A stretch of 62,116 nt of DNA from Streptomyces sp. NRRL F-2664 (GCF_000719345.1 NZ_JOFX01000037.1:1-62116), one strand, 5' to 3'. Shown: positions 1-15,686, counted from the first letter of the stretch. Notes: generated by a model from the sequence alone, not told the origin. Made by a program: numbers and translations.

Positions 1-97
1 GGAAACGCCCGGTTACATTCCGAACCCGGAAGCTAAGCCTTTCAGCGCCGATGGTACTGCAGGGGGGACCCTGTGGGAGAGTAGGACGCCGCCGAAC
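1..97 (+). rRNA. rrf: 5S ribosomal RNA, 3' part (5' end outside window)
   Basis: The first 97 bases read as the body and 3' end of an actinobacterial 5S rRNA: the conserved CCGAACCCGGAAGCTAAG segment, the helix around GATGGTACTGCAG, and the closing GAGAGTAGGACGCCGCCGAAC. The 5' part lies before base 1, so this is the tail of an rRNA operon transcribed left to right. A tRNA follows after only five bases, so the two are probably cut from one precursor. Confidence 0.93.
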
Positions 98-102
98 AAC
101 CC

Positions 103-178
103 GCCCTTTTAGCTCAGTCGGTAGAGCGTCTCCATGGTAAGGAGAAGGTCAACGGTTCGATTCCGTTAAAGGGCTCCA
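103..178 (+). tRNA. tRNA-Thr (anticodon GGT)
   Basis: A full cloverleaf can be folded. Acceptor arm GCCCTTT pairs with AAAGGGC, followed by T and an encoded CCA. The D arm is AGCTCAGTCGGTAGAGC. The anticodon stem TCTCC/GGAGA encloses loop ATGGTAA, giving anticodon GGT (threonine). The T arm carries GGTTCGATTCC. It lies directly after the 5S gene with no room for its own promoter and is followed by a terminator, so it is probably the last gene of the rRNA transcript. Confidence 0.93.
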
Positions 179-180
179 TC

Positions 181-219
181 AAAAAAGGCCCCCGCCAGCA
201 GGCGGGGGCCTTTTTTGCG
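181..219 (+). terminator. Rho-independent terminator of the rRNA/tRNA transcript
   Basis: A perfect 16-bp inverted repeat (181-196 with 201-216, loop AGCA) has a very GC-rich stem flanked by A6 on the left and T6 on the right. It is a classical intrinsic terminator three bases after the tRNA CCA end, and it would also serve the leftward DinB-like gene's downstream side. Confidence 0.9.
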
Positions 220-248
220 TTTCCGGCACAGCGCGGGCTGTCGGGCCG

Positions 249-761
249 TCAGTAGTAGCCCTTCTCGCCGTCCACCAGCTCGCGTATCCCGTCCAGGTGG
301 CCGGCATGGCGGGCGGTCTCCTCGATCATGTGGAGCAGGACCCAGCGCACCGATGCGGCACCGTCCTTGAACTCCGTGTTGCGGCCCGTGTCGTCCAACG
401 AGAGCGACGCCACGATCTCGTTGGACACCCTGCACTGGCGGTCGTACTCCTCCAGCAGGCGGCCGAGAGGAATTCCGTCGACCTGCATGTCCGCGTCCTC
501 CACCTCCCCGAACAGCGGATTGGTGTCGGACGGCCGGTTCAGCAGGATCACCTCGAACCAGCAGTGCTCGACCCAGCGCATGTGGGAGACGAGCCCCGCC
601 GCCGTCATCATCGGGGAGGACGGCAGGACCGGGCGGTTGGCGTCCTCGTCGGAGAGCCCTTCGCACTTCCAGCGGATGATCGAGCGCTGCATGTCGAGCC
701 AGCCCAGGAGCTGGGTGCGTTCGTCGGCGGTGTAAGCGGGGCGGGTACGGGGTGTCTGCAT
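249..761 (-). CDS. DinB superfamily (DUF664) protein, 170 aa
   Basis: Four-helix DinB/DUF664-type protein. The family is metal-binding and, in actinobacteria, often thiol (mycothiol) dependent. Seen here: SHMRWVEHCWFE around residues 59-70 and HMIEETARHAGHLDGIREL near 145-163, which supply the His ligands typical of the fold. Length matches the family. The start is the ATG at 761; a TAGCCT -10 hexamer (plus-strand 770-775) lies 8 nt upstream with no ribosome binding site, so the mRNA is probably leaderless. The substrate is unknown. It is a monocistronic gene convergent with the rRNA transcript. Confidence 0.85.
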   Translation of the reverse strand: MQTPRTRPAYTADERTQLLGWLDMQRSIIRWKCEGLSDEDANRPVLPSSPMMTAAGLVSHMRWVEHCWFEVILLNRPSDTNPLFGEVEDADMQVDGIPLGRLLEEYDRQCRVSNEIVASLSLDDTGRNTEFKDGAASVRWVLLHMIEETARHAGHLDGIRELVDGEKGYY

Positions 762-803
762 GGGCGCCGAGGCTAGCCCGAACGGGCCCCGGGCGCACCA
801 GGA

Positions 804-3329
804 TTAATCGCCCGTCCGAGGATGCGGGACGCGGAAGGCGAGGATGGCCATGTCGTCCGAAGCCGGCTCGGCCGCGAAGCGTTCGACCGCACGCAGGACA
901 CGGGAGGCGACCGCGCCGGCCGTCAGGCCCGTACACGTCGTCAGGACCTCCGTCAGGCCGTCGTCGCCGAGCATCCGGCTGCCCTCGCGCCGCTCCGTCA
1001 CGCCGTCCGTGACGCACAGCAGGACATCGCCCGGGTCCAGGGTGACGGTCTGCTCGTAGAGGTCCAGGTCCTCGATGACCCCCAGCAGGGGCTGCGGCTC
1101 CGCCGCGGCATCGACCATGCCGTTCGGACGCAGACGCAGCGGGAGCGGATGCCCCGCACAGACGACCTTCATCAGAGCACTGCCGTCCGGCTGCGGGTGC
1201 AGCTCGCCGTAGAGGAGCGTGAGGAAGCGGCTGCGGGCGCCCTCGTCGAGGATGGCCGCGTTGAGGCGTTCCAGGACGGCCGGGCCGCCGAGGCCCTCCC
1301 GGGCCAGCAGGCGCAGCGCGTGCCGGGCCAGGCCGGTCACCGCGGCCGCCTCGGGGCCCGTGCCGCAGACGTCGCCGATGGCGAAGCCGTACGCCCCGTC
1401 GCGGATCGGGAAGACGTCGTAGAAGTCGCCACCCACCTCGTTGCCCTCGCCGGCCGCACGGTAGATGACCTCGACCTCGATGCCGGGGATGGCGGGGGAG
1501 CCCGGGGGCAGCAGGCTGCGCTGCAGGGACCGGCTGATCGCGGTGCGCTCGGAGTAGAGGCGGGCATTGTCCAGGGCGAGGGCGGCGCGGCGGGAGAGGT
1601 CCTCGGCGAGTTCGAGGATCTCCTGGCGGAAGTGCTCCTCCCGCGGTTTCCCGAGTGTGAGCATGCCGATCACGCGGTTGCGGGCGAGGAGCGGCAGGAC
1701 CACCGTCTCACCGCCGACCGCGAGGGCGGCCTCCGGCCACGGGCGGGCGCCGGCCTCCCGGACCGGGTCGGGCGGGCTGACCCGGGACAGCAGTGCCTTC
1801 AGGCCGTCGATGCGGTCCTCGTCCTCGTGGAGGACATAGGAGAGGTACGGTTCCGATGACTGGTCGGCGATCGTGTAGACGGCGCACCAGGTGGCGAGCG
1901 TGGGGACGGTCATCTGGGCCATCAGGGCCAGCGTCTGGTCCCGGTCGAGGGTGCCGGCCAGCAGGTCGGAGGCCTCGACGAGGAAGGACAGCGAACCGCG
2001 TCGCAGCCGCTCCAGCTCACCGAGGCGCGCGGACTCCACGGCCAGCGCGATGCGGTCGGCGGCGAACTGGAGGTGCAGGGCCTCTTCGTTCGAATAGCGG
2101 CCGGGGCCTTCGGCGGCCACACCGAGGGAGCCGGTCAGGCGGCCCTCCACTTTCAGGGGCACGGTCACCGCGGAGCGCATGCCGGTCGAGTCCAGGAGCG
2201 GGACCGCCCCGGGGACGGCGACGAGGTCGTCGTGGACGGCGGGCATCCGGGCGGAACCGTAGCGGTTCGTGCCGGCCTCGACGGGAACGCGGGCGAAGCG
2301 CTGGCGGGTGGAGGGCAGACCGGTGGTGGCCCGGACCTCCAGCTCCGTCTCGTCGTCGGTGGCGAGGAGCAGGAAGGCGGCGTCGGCGTCCAGGAGGTCG
2401 CGGGCCCGCTCCACGGTGCGCTGCAGCAGGCCGTCGAGGTCGTCGGGGGCGGGTGAGCCGATGAAGACCTCGAACGGGTCGGCGGCACGAGGCTCGGCGA
2501 AGTGGGAGCTGTCCCCGGAGGGCACCCGTACGGGGCTCTGGAGGAGGGCGCGCTCGTCGTCGTGGACGAGCAGGCAGACGGTGGACGGCTCTCCGTGCGC
2601 GTCGCGGACCCGCAGGTGGGAGGCGTAGACGGGGATGACGCGGCCGTCGGAGCCGCGCATCCCGTAACTGCCCTCCCAGCGGGACAGGCGCAGCGCCTCC
2701 GCGATGCCGGTGCCGGTGCCGGGGGTCTGCGGCCAGGCGGCGAGCTCGGCGAGCGGGCGGCCCACGGCCTTCTCGGCGGGGTGGCCGAAGATGTGCTCGG
2801 CGTCCTCGTTCCAGGCGGAGACGGCGTCGGACGAGTCGATCTGGACGACCGCGACGCGGACCCGGCTGTCGGCGAGGGGGAGCATCCGGTCGGGGACGAC
2901 GGGGCCCGCGGAGCGGGTACCGACCGGCCGGTCTGGGAGATCGAGGCGGAACCACACGTGCTTGTGGGTGCCGGTGTACTCCACGCCCCAGCGGGTGGCC
3001 AGGGCGGCGCAGAGCATCAGGCCGCGGCCGTTCTCGCGGTCGGGGTCGGCGTACGGGCGCTCGCCGGGGTGCCCCAGCGGCAGCTCGCGCTCCGGGTAGC
3101 GGTCGGCGACCTCGACCCGCACGCCGTCCTCGGTGCGCAGGCACAGCACCTCGGCGCGGGTGCCGGCGTGGACGACGGCGTTGGTGACTAGCTCACTGGT
3201 GAGGACGACCGCGTCGTCGATGATGTCCGCGAACCCCCAGCCCTGCAGGGTGTCGCGGACGAACGCGCGCGCTGCGGCGACCGAGCGCCCGAGGGGATCG
3301 AAGCTGGCAGCCGCCCGTGCCGTGATCAC
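804..3329 (-). CDS. osaC: OsaC-like multidomain SigB regulator: RsbW-type ATPase, PAS, GAF, SpoIIE/PP2C phosphatase, 841 aa
   Basis: Cytosolic signalling protein. Domain order: anti-sigma (RsbW-like) HATPase with [10 protein letters not shown] near residue 50; PAS around 150-250; two GAF-like segments around 290-440 and 450-590; SpoIIE/PP2C phosphatase from about 610, with GGDFYDV, GDVCGTG and [10 protein letters not shown]. The start chosen is GTG 3329, preceded by AAGGAGA four bases upstream; a longer in-frame ATG at 3389 has no such site. S. coelicolor OsaC has this architecture and modulates SigB after osmotic stress. It is divergent from osaA, as in that species. Having both a kinase-like and a phosphatase domain suggests control of an anti-anti-sigma factor; that is inference. 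Confidence 0.9.
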   Translation of the reverse strand: MITARAAASFDPLGRSVAAARAFVRDTLQGWGFADIIDDAVVLTSELVTNAVVHAGTRAEVLCLRTEDGVRVEVADRYPERELPLGHPGERPYADPDRENGRGLMLCAALATRWGVEYTGTHKHVWFRLDLPDRPVGTRSAGPVVPDRMLPLADSRVRVAVVQIDSSDAVSAWNEDAEHIFGHPAEKAVGRPLAELAAWPQTPGTGTGIAEALRLSRWEGSYGMRGSDGRVIPVYASHLRVRDAHGEPSTVCLLVHDDERALLQSPVRVPSGDSSHFAEPRAADPFEVFIGSPAPDDLDGLLQRTVERARDLLDADAAFLLLATDDETELEVRATTGLPSTRQRFARVPVEAGTNRYGSARMPAVHDDLVAVPGAVPLLDSTGMRSAVTVPLKVEGRLTGSLGVAAEGPGRYSNEEALHLQFAADRIALAVESARLGELERLRRGSLSFLVEASDLLAGTLDRDQTLALMAQMTVPTLATWCAVYTIADQSSEPYLSYVLHEDEDRIDGLKALLSRVSPPDPVREAGARPWPEAALAVGGETVVLPLLARNRVIGMLTLGKPREEHFRQEILELAEDLSRRAALALDNARLYSERTAISRSLQRSLLPPGSPAIPGIEVEVIYRAAGEGNEVGGDFYDVFPIRDGAYGFAIGDVCGTGPEAAAVTGLARHALRLLAREGLGGPAVLERLNAAILDEGARSRFLTLLYGELHPQPDGSALMKVVCAGHPLPLRLRPNGMVDAAAEPQPLLGVIEDLDLYEQTVTLDPGDVLLCVTDGVTERREGSRMLGDDGLTEVLTTCTGLTAGAVASRVLRAVERFAAEPASDDMAILAFRVPHPRTGD

Positions 3330-3556
3330 GAATCTCCTTCGACGCGGTTGGACATCGGTTGCCAGGTTACTTACCTTCGCGGACGGCATGGTGCCGTCGT
3401 CCGGGAATCCACTCGCAGGGTACGACCGGTGTGCGATGGTGCCGAAGTGTTATGGCCGGGTTCGGCCAGGGTGAAACACTGGGCAGGCTTGGAGTGCCGG
3501 CCTGTGCGAGTCAGGTGTCCGGTGGAACAGCGGTCGACCCTTTCGGGAGGGACACG

Positions 3557-9079
<5,523 letters not shown>

Positions 9080-9086
9080 CAGCTGG

Positions 9087-9109
9087 GGGACCGGGCGCGC
9101 ACCGGTCCC
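9087..9109 (+). terminator. Hairpin after osaA, possible weak terminator
   Basis: Perfect 8-bp stem GGGACCGG (9087-9094) with CCGGTCCC (9102-9109), loop of 7, starting eight bases after the osaA stop. It has no T tract. It could terminate osaA partially or protect the 3' end, leaving osaB on its own promoter. Confidence 0.4.
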
Positions 9110-9235
9110 TGACGCACGGTGGCCGCAGCGGTGCGGGAGGGCGGGAAACGGGGAACCTTCTGCTCTCCCGCCACGTTTCTGCTTCGTGCACAGTGACATC
9201 TTGGTGACAGGGTGTGGCGATCTCGGGACTGGGGC

Positions 9236-9241
9236 TACGAT
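9236..9241 (+). promoter_or_regulatory. Candidate -10 box of osaB (TACGAT)
   Basis: The 274-base gap between osaA and osaB holds a TACGAT hexamer about 112 bases before the osaB start. I see no convincing -35 at the standard distance. The separate candidate promoter fits osaB being expressed independently of osaA, but this rests on one motif. Confidence 0.35.
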
Positions 9242-9353
9242 GACCGGCACAAGGACGGACGGCGCACGGGTGTCGTCCCTTGGGGCGGGGCCCGGCGCGC
9301 AGGCCGGTGCCCAGAGCCGGGGAGGCCCCATGCCGGGGCGAGGAGGACAGGGC

Positions 9354-10037
9354 ATGGTGCAGAAGGCCAAGATCCTCCTGGTCGACGACCGGCCGGAGAA
9401 TCTGCTGGCGTTGGAGGCCATCCTCTCCGCGCTCGACCAGACACTGGTCCGGGCGTCGTCGGGGGAGGAGGCGCTCAAGGCGCTGCTCACGGACGATTTC
9501 GCGGTCATCCTGCTGGATGTCCAGATGCCGGGCATGGACGGATTCGAAACGGCCGCGCACATCAAGCGGCGCGAACGCACCCGGGACATCCCCATCATCT
9601 TCCTCACCGCGATCAACCACGGTCCGCACCACACCTTCCGCGGTTACGCCGCAGGTGCGGTCGACTACATCTCCAAGCCGTTCGACCCGTGGGTGCTGCG
9701 GGCGAAGGTGTCCGTCTTCGTGGAGCTGTATACGAAGAACTGCCAACTGCGCGAGCAGGCGGCGCTGCTGAGGCTCCAGCTGGAGGGCAGCGGTGCGAGC
9801 GGCGTGGACGCGGGCAAGGAGACGGCGGGCCTGCTGGCCGAGCTCTCCGCACGGCTCGCGGCGGTCGAGGAGCAGGCCGAGGCGCTGACCAAGCAGCTCG
9901 GCGAGGATTCCGCCGACGCCGGGGTCGTGGCGACCGCGGCCCACCTCGAACGCAAACTGACCGGACTGCGGCGGGCGCTGGACGCGCTGGAGCCCGGGAG
10001 CGCCGGAGGGCCTGCGGCCCTGCCCTCGCAGAACTGA
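9354..10037 (+). CDS. osaB: OsaB-like response regulator, REC plus coiled coil, 227 aa
   Basis: Receiver-domain protein without a DNA-binding domain. Residues ~4-125 form the REC domain: acidic pocket in ILLVDDRPENLL, phospho-acceptor Asp in VILLDVQMPGMDG, conserved Thr in IIFLTA and Lys in YISKPFDP. The C-terminal half is a predicted coiled coil rich in Leu/Ala/Glu heptads. The ATG at 9354 follows AGGAGGAC; upstream in-frame codons lack a binding site. Partner of the OsaA kinase next door. In S. coelicolor osaB is needed for aerial growth under osmotic stress. With no output domain, it probably acts through protein contacts. Confidence 0.92.
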   Translation: MVQKAKILLVDDRPENLLALEAILSALDQTLVRASSGEEALKALLTDDFAVILLDVQMPGMDGFETAAHIKRRERTRDIPIIFLTAINHGPHHTFRGYAAGAVDYISKPFDPWVLRAKVSVFVELYTKNCQLREQAALLRLQLEGSGASGVDAGKETAGLLAELSARLAAVEEQAEALTKQLGEDSADAGVVATAAHLERKLTGLRRALDALEPGSAGGPAALPSQN

Positions 10038-10116
10038 CCACACGCAGGACCGGCTTGGCGAAGCGTCAAAGCCCCCACTCCGCCGGCGACACGAACGGGT
10101 GAAGGGGTGGGCACGC

Positions 10117-12936
10117 GTGTCCACCGGCGCGCGCACCGGTAACCTCGGGCCCATGGCCTCACGTACGTCCGGCAAGGGTTCCCCGAGCACCGCGAAGGGC
10201 CGCACCGGCCGTACGGCGGCGCCCGCCAAGAAGGCGGCCCCCGCACGCAGGCCCCCGGCGAAGAAAGCCGCCGCGGCCAGGCGCGCCCCTGCCAAGAAGG
10301 TCGCGGCCAAGCCCGTGCCGTCCCCGACGAGCGGCGTGCTGCGACTGGTGCGGGCCCTGTGGCTGGGCTGCGCGCACGCGGTGGGAGCCGTCTTCCGCGG
10401 GATCGGCCATGGGGCCCGGAACCTCGACCCCGCCCACCGCAAGGACGGCGTGGCGCTGCTGCTGCTCGCCCTCGCGCTGATCGTCGCCGCCGGTACCTGG
10501 TCGAACCTGAGCGGTCCCGTCGGGGACCTGGTGACGATGCTGGTCACCGGCGCCTTCGGGCGACTGGACCTGCTCGTTCCGATACTGCTCGGCGTCATGG
10601 CGGTACGTTTCATCCGCCACCCCGAGCAGACCGACGCCAACGGGCGGATCGGCGTCGGGCTGTCCGCCCTCGTCATCGGCGTCCTCGGCCTGGTCCACAT
10701 CGCCTGCGGGGCCCCCGGCCGGGACGAGGGGACCACCGCCATGCAGAACGCGGGCGGGCTCATCGGCTGGGGCGCCTCGAAGCCGCTGATCTTCACCATG
10801 GGGGCGCCGCTGGCGGTGCCCATGCTGGTGCTGCTCACCGTCTTCGGCCTGCTCGTCGTCACCGCGACCCCGGTCAACGCGATCCCGCAGCGGCTGCGCC
10901 GCCTCGGCATCAGGCTGGGGATCATCGCCCCGAACGAGTACGACGAGGGCTACGGGGAGGACCTGGGCGGCGCGGCCCGGCACGACCCGGAGCAGTGGCG
11001 GGCGCGGTCCGGAGTCGGCGCGGGCCCCGGCGACCCCGCGGACGGAGCAGAGGAGGAGGCGCTTGCGCGACGGCGCCGGCCGCGCAGGACCGCCGCCCGG
11101 CCGGCCGCGGACCGCGGGATGGACGCCGTCGACGTGGCCGCGGCAGCCGCCGCGGCGCTGGACGGCGCGGTCTACGGCGGGATGCCGCCCTCCCCGCTCG
11201 TCGCCGACCTCACGCAGGGGATCACCGGTGAGCGCGACGGCGTGGAGGTCACCACGCCGGTGCCGACCGCCCGCGGCGGACGCCCGGCGGCGCCCGCAGC
11301 GCCCGCACCCGCGGCACCCGCGCCCGGCGCGGACTCCGCGCAGCCGCCGCACGCCACCACCGCCGCCGCCTCCGGGACGCTGGCCGTGCCCGACCTGACG
11401 AAGGCCCCGCCCCAGGCCCAGCCGCTGCCGCCGCGCGCCGAGCAGCTCCAGCTGCGCGGGGACATCACGTACGCGCTGCCCTCGCTGGACCTGCTGGAGA
11501 AGGGCGGGCCCGGCAAGACCCGCAGCGCCGCCAACGACGCGGTCGTCGCCGCCCTGCGCAACGTGTTCACCGAGTTCAAGGTGGATGCCGACGTCACCGG
11601 CTTCACCCGCGGCCCGACGGTCACCCGCTACGAGGTCACCCTCGGCGCGGCCGTGAAGGTCGAGCGGATCACGGCCCTGACCAAGAACATCGCCTACGCC
11701 GTGGCCAGCCCCGACGTACGGATCATCAGCCCGATCCCGGGCAAGTCGGCGGTGGGCATCGAGATCCCCAACACCGACCGCGAGATGGTCAACCTGGGCG
11801 ACGTCCTGCGCCTCGCGGACGCGGCGGAGGACGACCACCCGATGCTGGTCGCGCTCGGCAAGGACGTCGAGGGCGGCTACGTCATGGCCAACCTCGCCAA
11901 GATGCCGCACGTGCTGGTCGCCGGCGCCACCGGCTCCGGCAAGTCCTCCTGCATCAACTGCCTGATCACCTCGATCATGGTGCGGGCCACCCCGGAGGAC
12001 GTCCGGATGGTCCTCGTCGACCCCAAGCGGGTGGAGCTGACGGCGTACGAGGGCATCCCGCACCTGATCACGCCGATCATCACCAACCCCAAGCGCGCCG
12101 CCGAAGCGCTCCAGTGGGTCGTGCGCGAGATGGACCTGCGCTACGACGACCTGGCCGCCTTCGGCTACCGGCACATCGACGACTTCAACCAGGCGATCCG
12201 CGAGGGGAAGATCAAGCTCCCGCCCGGCAGCGAGCGGGAGCTCAACCCCTACCCGTACCTGCTGGTGATCGTCGACGAGCTGGCCGACCTGATGATGGTG
12301 GCCCCGCGCGACGTCGAGGACTCCATCGTCCGCATCACCCAGCTGGCCCGCGCCGCCGGCATCCACCTGGTACTCGCGACCCAGCGGCCCTCGGTGGACG
12401 TGGTCACGGGCCTGATCAAGGCGAACGTGCCCTCACGGCTCGCCTTCGCCACCTCCTCCCTCGCCGACAGCCGCGTCATCCTCGACCAGCCCGGAGCCGA
12501 GAAGCTCATCGGCAAGGGCGACGGGCTGTTCCTGCCGATGGGGGCGAACAAACCCGTTCGCCTCCAGGGCGCCTTCGTGACCGAGGACGAGATCTCCGGG
12601 ATCGTCCAGCACTGCAAGGACCAGATGGCACCGGTCTTCCGGGACGACGTCACCGTGGGCCAGAAGCAGAAGAAGGAGATCGACGAGGACATCGGCGACG
12701 ACCTCGACCTGCTGTGCCAGGCGGCGGAGCTGGTCGTCACCACGCAGTTCGGCTCCACCTCGATGCTCCAGCGCAAGCTGCGGGTGGGCTTCGCCAAGGC
12801 AGGGCGGCTCATGGACCTCATGGAGTCGCGCGGCATCGTCGGCCCGAGCGAGGGTTCGAAAGCGCGTGACGTCCTGCTGAAGGCCGACGACCTGGACGGG
12901 GTCCTCGCGGTCATCCGCGGCGAGACGCATTCGTAG
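10117..12936 (+). CDS. ftsK: DNA translocase FtsK (SpoIIIE family), ~939 aa
   Basis: Membrane-anchored motor that moves chromosomal DNA through the closing septum. The N-terminus is Lys/Ala/Arg-rich, followed by four or so hydrophobic segments (residues ~115-270), an Ala/Pro-rich linker, then the motor: Walker A GATGSGKSS at 11929-11955, Walker B VIVDELADLMM, and a C-terminal winged-helix gamma domain (LLCQAAELVVTTQFGSTSMLQRKLRVGFAKAGRLMD) that reads orienting sequences. Three starts are possible: GTG 10099, GTG 10117 (AAGGGG ten bases upstream) and ATG 10153; I chose 10117 on the binding site. FtsK acts in sporulation septation in Streptomyces. It lies downstream of osaB in the same orientation. 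Confidence 0.95.
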   Translation: MSTGARTGNLGPMASRTSGKGSPSTAKGRTGRTAAPAKKAAPARRPPAKKAAAARRAPAKKVAAKPVPSPTSGVLRLVRALWLGCAHAVGAVFRGIGHGARNLDPAHRKDGVALLLLALALIVAAGTWSNLSGPVGDLVTMLVTGAFGRLDLLVPILLGVMAVRFIRHPEQTDANGRIGVGLSALVIGVLGLVHIACGAPGRDEGTTAMQNAGGLIGWGASKPLIFTMGAPLAVPMLVLLTVFGLLVVTATPVNAIPQRLRRLGIRLGIIAPNEYDEGYGEDLGGAARHDPEQWRARSGVGAGPGDPADGAEEEALARRRRPRRTAARPAADRGMDAVDVAAAAAAALDGAVYGGMPPSPLVADLTQGITGERDGVEVTTPVPTARGGRPAAPAAPAPAAPAPGADSAQPPHATTAAASGTLAVPDLTKAPPQAQPLPPRAEQLQLRGDITYALPSLDLLEKGGPGKTRSAANDAVVAALRNVFTEFKVDADVTGFTRGPTVTRYEVTLGAAVKVERITALTKNIAYAVASPDVRIISPIPGKSAVGIEIPNTDREMVNLGDVLRLADAAEDDHPMLVALGKDVEGGYVMANLAKMPHVLVAGATGSGKSSCINCLITSIMVRATPEDVRMVLVDPKRVELTAYEGIPHLITPIITNPKRAAEALQWVVREMDLRYDDLAAFGYRHIDDFNQAIREGKIKLPPGSERELNPYPYLLVIVDELADLMMVAPRDVEDSIVRITQLARAAGIHLVLATQRPSVDVVTGLIKANVPSRLAFATSSLADSRVILDQPGAEKLIGKGDGLFLPMGANKPVRLQGAFVTEDEISGIVQHCKDQMAPVFRDDVTVGQKQKKEIDEDIGDDLDLLCQAAELVVTTQFGSTSMLQRKLRVGFAKAGRLMDLMESRGIVGPSEGSKARDVLLKADDLDGVLAVIRGETHS

Positions 12937-13085
12937 CCGTTTGGCGGGCAACCGTTTCCCTTGGGGCCGCGTCAAGTTGAAGAGAGGTGGCGGCCCCGCG
13001 CACGACGTCCTGCACGACGTGGGACCGCCACGCCGGAGGGGACCCTCCCGCGCCATTCGGATGGCGTAGGAAGAGCACCCTCCGG

Positions 13086-13116
13086 TTGCTCCACCCTTTC
13101 GTACCCCCCCTAGACT
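13086..13116 (+). promoter_or_regulatory. Candidate promoter of the RodZ-like gene
   Basis: TTGCTC (13086-13091) and TAGACT (13111-13116) are separated by 19 bases, about 40 bases before the GTG start at 13157. Spacing is slightly long. The 220-base gap after ftsK shows no strong terminator. Confidence 0.4.
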
Positions 13117-13156
13117 GGACCTCCACCAGGTGGCTACACGCTCGAAAGGCGCCCTT

Positions 13157-14053
13157 GTGTCCATCGGCAACTCCAACTCCCCCGAAGAAGAGCGGCCTTC
13201 GACCGACGACCGGTCCGAGGACCGTCTCGTCGAACGTTCCGTCGAAGAGCCGTCCATCGGGACGGCCCTCAAGAAGGCCCGTATCGCCGCCGGGCTCACA
13301 GTCGACGAGGTCAGTTCCACCACCCGCGTGCGCATCCCGATCGTGCACGCGATCGAAGAGGACGACTTCACGCGGTGCGGCGGCGACGTCTACGCCCGCG
13401 GTCACATCCGTACGCTCGCCCGCGCCGTCCACCTCGATCCGGAACCCCTGGTCGAGAGCTACGACGCGGCCCACGGCGGCCGGCCGGCACCCACCCCCGC
13501 CGCGCCGATGTTCGAGGCCGAGCGGATCCGTCCCGAGCGGCAGCGGCCCAACTGGACCGCCGCCATGGTCGCGGCCATCGTCGCCGTCATCGGCTTCGTG
13601 GGCTTCACCGCCTTCAGCGGTGGCGACGCGAAGGAAAAGCGCCCGGTGGCGGAAGGATCCGCCTCCGCCAAGCCCGCACCCAAGCAGAGCGGCGGCACGC
13701 CGGCCGCGCAGCCCTCACAGGCTCCGACGGCCCCCAAGCCGGAGCCCTCGAACAGCGCCATCGCCGCCGCGCCCAAGGACCTCGTCACGGTCGTCCTGAC
13801 GGCCGACACCGGCGAGAGCTGGATCTCCGCGAAGGACTCCACGGGCCGGCTCCTCTTCGACGGCACCCTCGTGCAGGGCGAGTCGAAGACGTTCACGGAC
13901 AAGGAGGCCGTCGACCTCGTCCTCGGCGACGCCGGGGTCGTGAAGCTCTTCGTGAACGGCAAGGAGATCAAGGACGATTTCCGGCCCGGTCAAGTGGAAC
14001 GCCTCACATACACCAAGGAGGACCCCTCCCGGGACCAGCCGCAGGCGGGCTGA
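13157..14053 (+). CDS. RodZ-like membrane protein: N-terminal HTH, single TM, DUF4115 domain, 298 aa
   Basis: Architecture of RodZ-type cell-shape proteins. Residues ~34-100 hold a helix-turn-helix of the HTH_25 type ([29 protein letters not shown]...), then a basic stretch, one membrane helix ([20 protein letters not shown], ~135-155), a Pro/Ala/Lys linker, and a C-terminal DUF4115-like beta domain ending near [15 protein letters not shown]. The GTG at 13157 has GAAAGG eight bases upstream; the frame extends to 13130 without one. Cytoplasmic HTH with extracytoplasmic C-terminus is the expected topology. It sits between ftsK and rimO, so a role in cell-envelope or septum organisation is plausible, though Streptomyces RodZ-like proteins are little studied. 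Confidence 0.85.
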   Translation: MSIGNSNSPEEERPSTDDRSEDRLVERSVEEPSIGTALKKARIAAGLTVDEVSSTTRVRIPIVHAIEEDDFTRCGGDVYARGHIRTLARAVHLDPEPLVESYDAAHGGRPAPTPAAPMFEAERIRPERQRPNWTAAMVAAIVAVIGFVGFTAFSGGDAKEKRPVAEGSASAKPAPKQSGGTPAAQPSQAPTAPKPEPSNSAIAAAPKDLVTVVLTADTGESWISAKDSTGRLLFDGTLVQGESKTFTDKEAVDLVLGDAGVVKLFVNGKEIKDDFRPGQVERLTYTKEDPSRDQPQAG

Positions 14054-14089
14054 CCGAGGGGCCGCCCCCGGGCGGAAGGCAGGGACCGG

Positions 14090-14122
14090 GATCCCCGGGG
14101 TGCTCCGCGCACCCCGGGGATC
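14090..14122 (+). terminator. Terminator between the RodZ-like gene and rimO
   Basis: Perfect 14-bp stem: GATCCCCGGGGTGC (14090-14103) with its complement (14109-14122), loop TCCGC, followed by TTGCTGTT. It lies 37 bases after the stop codon and separates this gene from rimO, which has its own promoter. Confidence 0.8.
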
Positions 14123-14180
14123 TTGCTGTTCGGGGGCCTTGCGGCGGGGGCCGACGCCGGGACGAAGTAGTCTTGAGTCC

Positions 14181-15686
14181 ATGCCCGAACGCCGTACCGT
14201 CGCCCTTGTCACTCTTGGCTGCGCCCGTAACGAGGTGGACTCGGAGGAGCTCGCAGGCCGCTTGGCGGCGGATGGCTGGGAGCTCGTCGAGGACGCCGCC
14301 GACGCGGACGTAGCCGTCGTCAACACCTGCGGCTTCGTCGAAGCCGCCAAGAAGGACTCCGTAGACGCCCTGCTGGAAGCCAACGACCTCAAGGACCACG
14401 GCAAGACCCAGGCCGTCGTCGCCGTCGGCTGCATGGCCGAGCGCTATGGCAAGGAGCTCGCCGAGGCCCTCCCGGAGGCCGACGGGGTCCTCGGCTTCGA
14501 CGACTACGCCGACATCTCCAACCGCCTCCAGGTCATCCTGAGCGGCGGCAGCGTCGAAGCCCACACGCCGCGCGACCGCCGCCAGCTGCTGCCGATCAGC
14601 CCCGCCGCGCGCCAGGCCGCGGACGTCGCCCTGCCCGGGCACGCCCAGGCGCCCGCCGAGGAGCCCGCCGAGGCCCCCGCCGACCTGCCCGAGGGTGTCG
14701 CGCCCGCCTCCGGGCCGCGCGCGCCGCTGCGCCGCCGCCTCGACAAGAGCCCGGTGGCCTCGGTGAAGCTGGCCTCCGGCTGCGACCGGCGCTGCTCCTT
14801 CTGTGCCATCCCGTCCTTCCGCGGGTCCTTCATCTCCCGCCGCCCCAGCGACGTGCTGGGCGAGACCCGCTGGCTCGCCGAGCAGGGCGTGAAGGAGATC
14901 ATGCTGGTCTCCGAGAACAACACCTCGTACGGCAAGGACCTCGGCGACATCCGGCTCCTGGAGACGCTGCTGCCCGAGCTGGCCGCCGTCGACGGCATCG
15001 AGCGCGTCCGCGTCAGCTACCTCCAGCCCGCCGAGATGCGCCCCGGCCTGATCGACGTGCTGACCTCCACCCCCAAGGTGGTGCCGTACTTCGACCTGTC
15101 CTTCCAGCACTCGGCCCCCGACGTGCTGCGCGCCATGCGCCGCTTCGGTGACACCGACCGCTTCCTGGAGCTGCTGGACACCATCCGCTCCAAGGCCCCG
15201 CAGGCCGGTGTCCGCTCGAACTTCATCGTCGGCTTCCCCGGCGAGAGCGAAGCCGACTTCGCCGAGCTGGAGCGTTTCCTCACCCACGCCCGCCTCGACG
15301 CGATCGGTGTGTTCGGCTACTCCGACGAGGACGGCACCGAGGCCGTCACCTACGAGAACAAGCTGGACGAGGACACGATCGCGGAGCGCCTGGCGCACAT
15401 GCAGCGGCTCGCCGAGGAGCTCACCGCCCAGCGTGCGGAGGAGCGGATCGGCGAGACCCTGGAAGTGCTGGTGGAGACGGTCGTCCCCTTCGACGAGGCC
15501 GAGGAGGGCGAGGGCGCCTACGGGCGCGCCGCCCACCAGGCCCCCGAGACCGACGGGCAGGTCGTCTTCACCGACGGCACCGGCCTGGTCCCGGGGCGCA
15601 TCGTCACGGCGAAGGTCGTCGGCACCCTGGGAGTGGACCTCGTGGCCGAGCCCCTGGAGACGGACCTTGAGGAGGCGACCGGATGA
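14181..15686 (+). CDS. rimO: Ribosomal protein S12 methylthiotransferase RimO, 501 aa
   Basis: Radical-SAM enzyme that adds a methylthio group to the conserved Asp of ribosomal protein S12. The N-terminal MTTase domain supplies three cluster cysteines ([34 protein letters not shown]); the radical-SAM motif is [15 protein letters not shown]; a TRAM domain closes the protein. NEVDSEE and AAKKDS separate it from MiaB. The start is ATG 14181: a TAGTCT -10 (14168-14173) lies 7 nt upstream, so the transcript is probably leaderless. Residues ~134-190 form a Pro/Ala-rich insertion between the two domains. It overlaps pgsA by four bases (ATGA), so they are translationally coupled. Confidence 0.95.
   Translation: MPERRTVALVTLGCARNEVDSEELAGRLAADGWELVEDAADADVAVVNTCGFVEAAKKDSVDALLEANDLKDHGKTQAVVAVGCMAERYGKELAEALPEADGVLGFDDYADISNRLQVILSGGSVEAHTPRDRRQLLPISPAARQAADVALPGHAQAPAEEPAEAPADLPEGVAPASGPRAPLRRRLDKSPVASVKLASGCDRRCSFCAIPSFRGSFISRRPSDVLGETRWLAEQGVKEIMLVSENNTSYGKDLGDIRLLETLLPELAAVDGIERVRVSYLQPAEMRPGLIDVLTSTPKVVPYFDLSFQHSAPDVLRAMRRFGDTDRFLELLDTIRSKAPQAGVRSNFIVGFPGESEADFAELERFLTHARLDAIGVFGYSDEDGTEAVTYENKLDEDTIAERLAHMQRLAEELTAQRAEERIGETLEVLVETVVPFDEAEEGEGAYGRAAHQAPETDGQVVFTDGTGLVPGRIVTAKVVGTLGVDLVAEPLETDLEEATG

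Noticed and set aside
3359..3556. Longer N-terminus for OsaA from 3359
   Set aside because: This stretch crosses the divergent promoter region and has no binding site; GTG 3557 has GGAGGG at the right distance.
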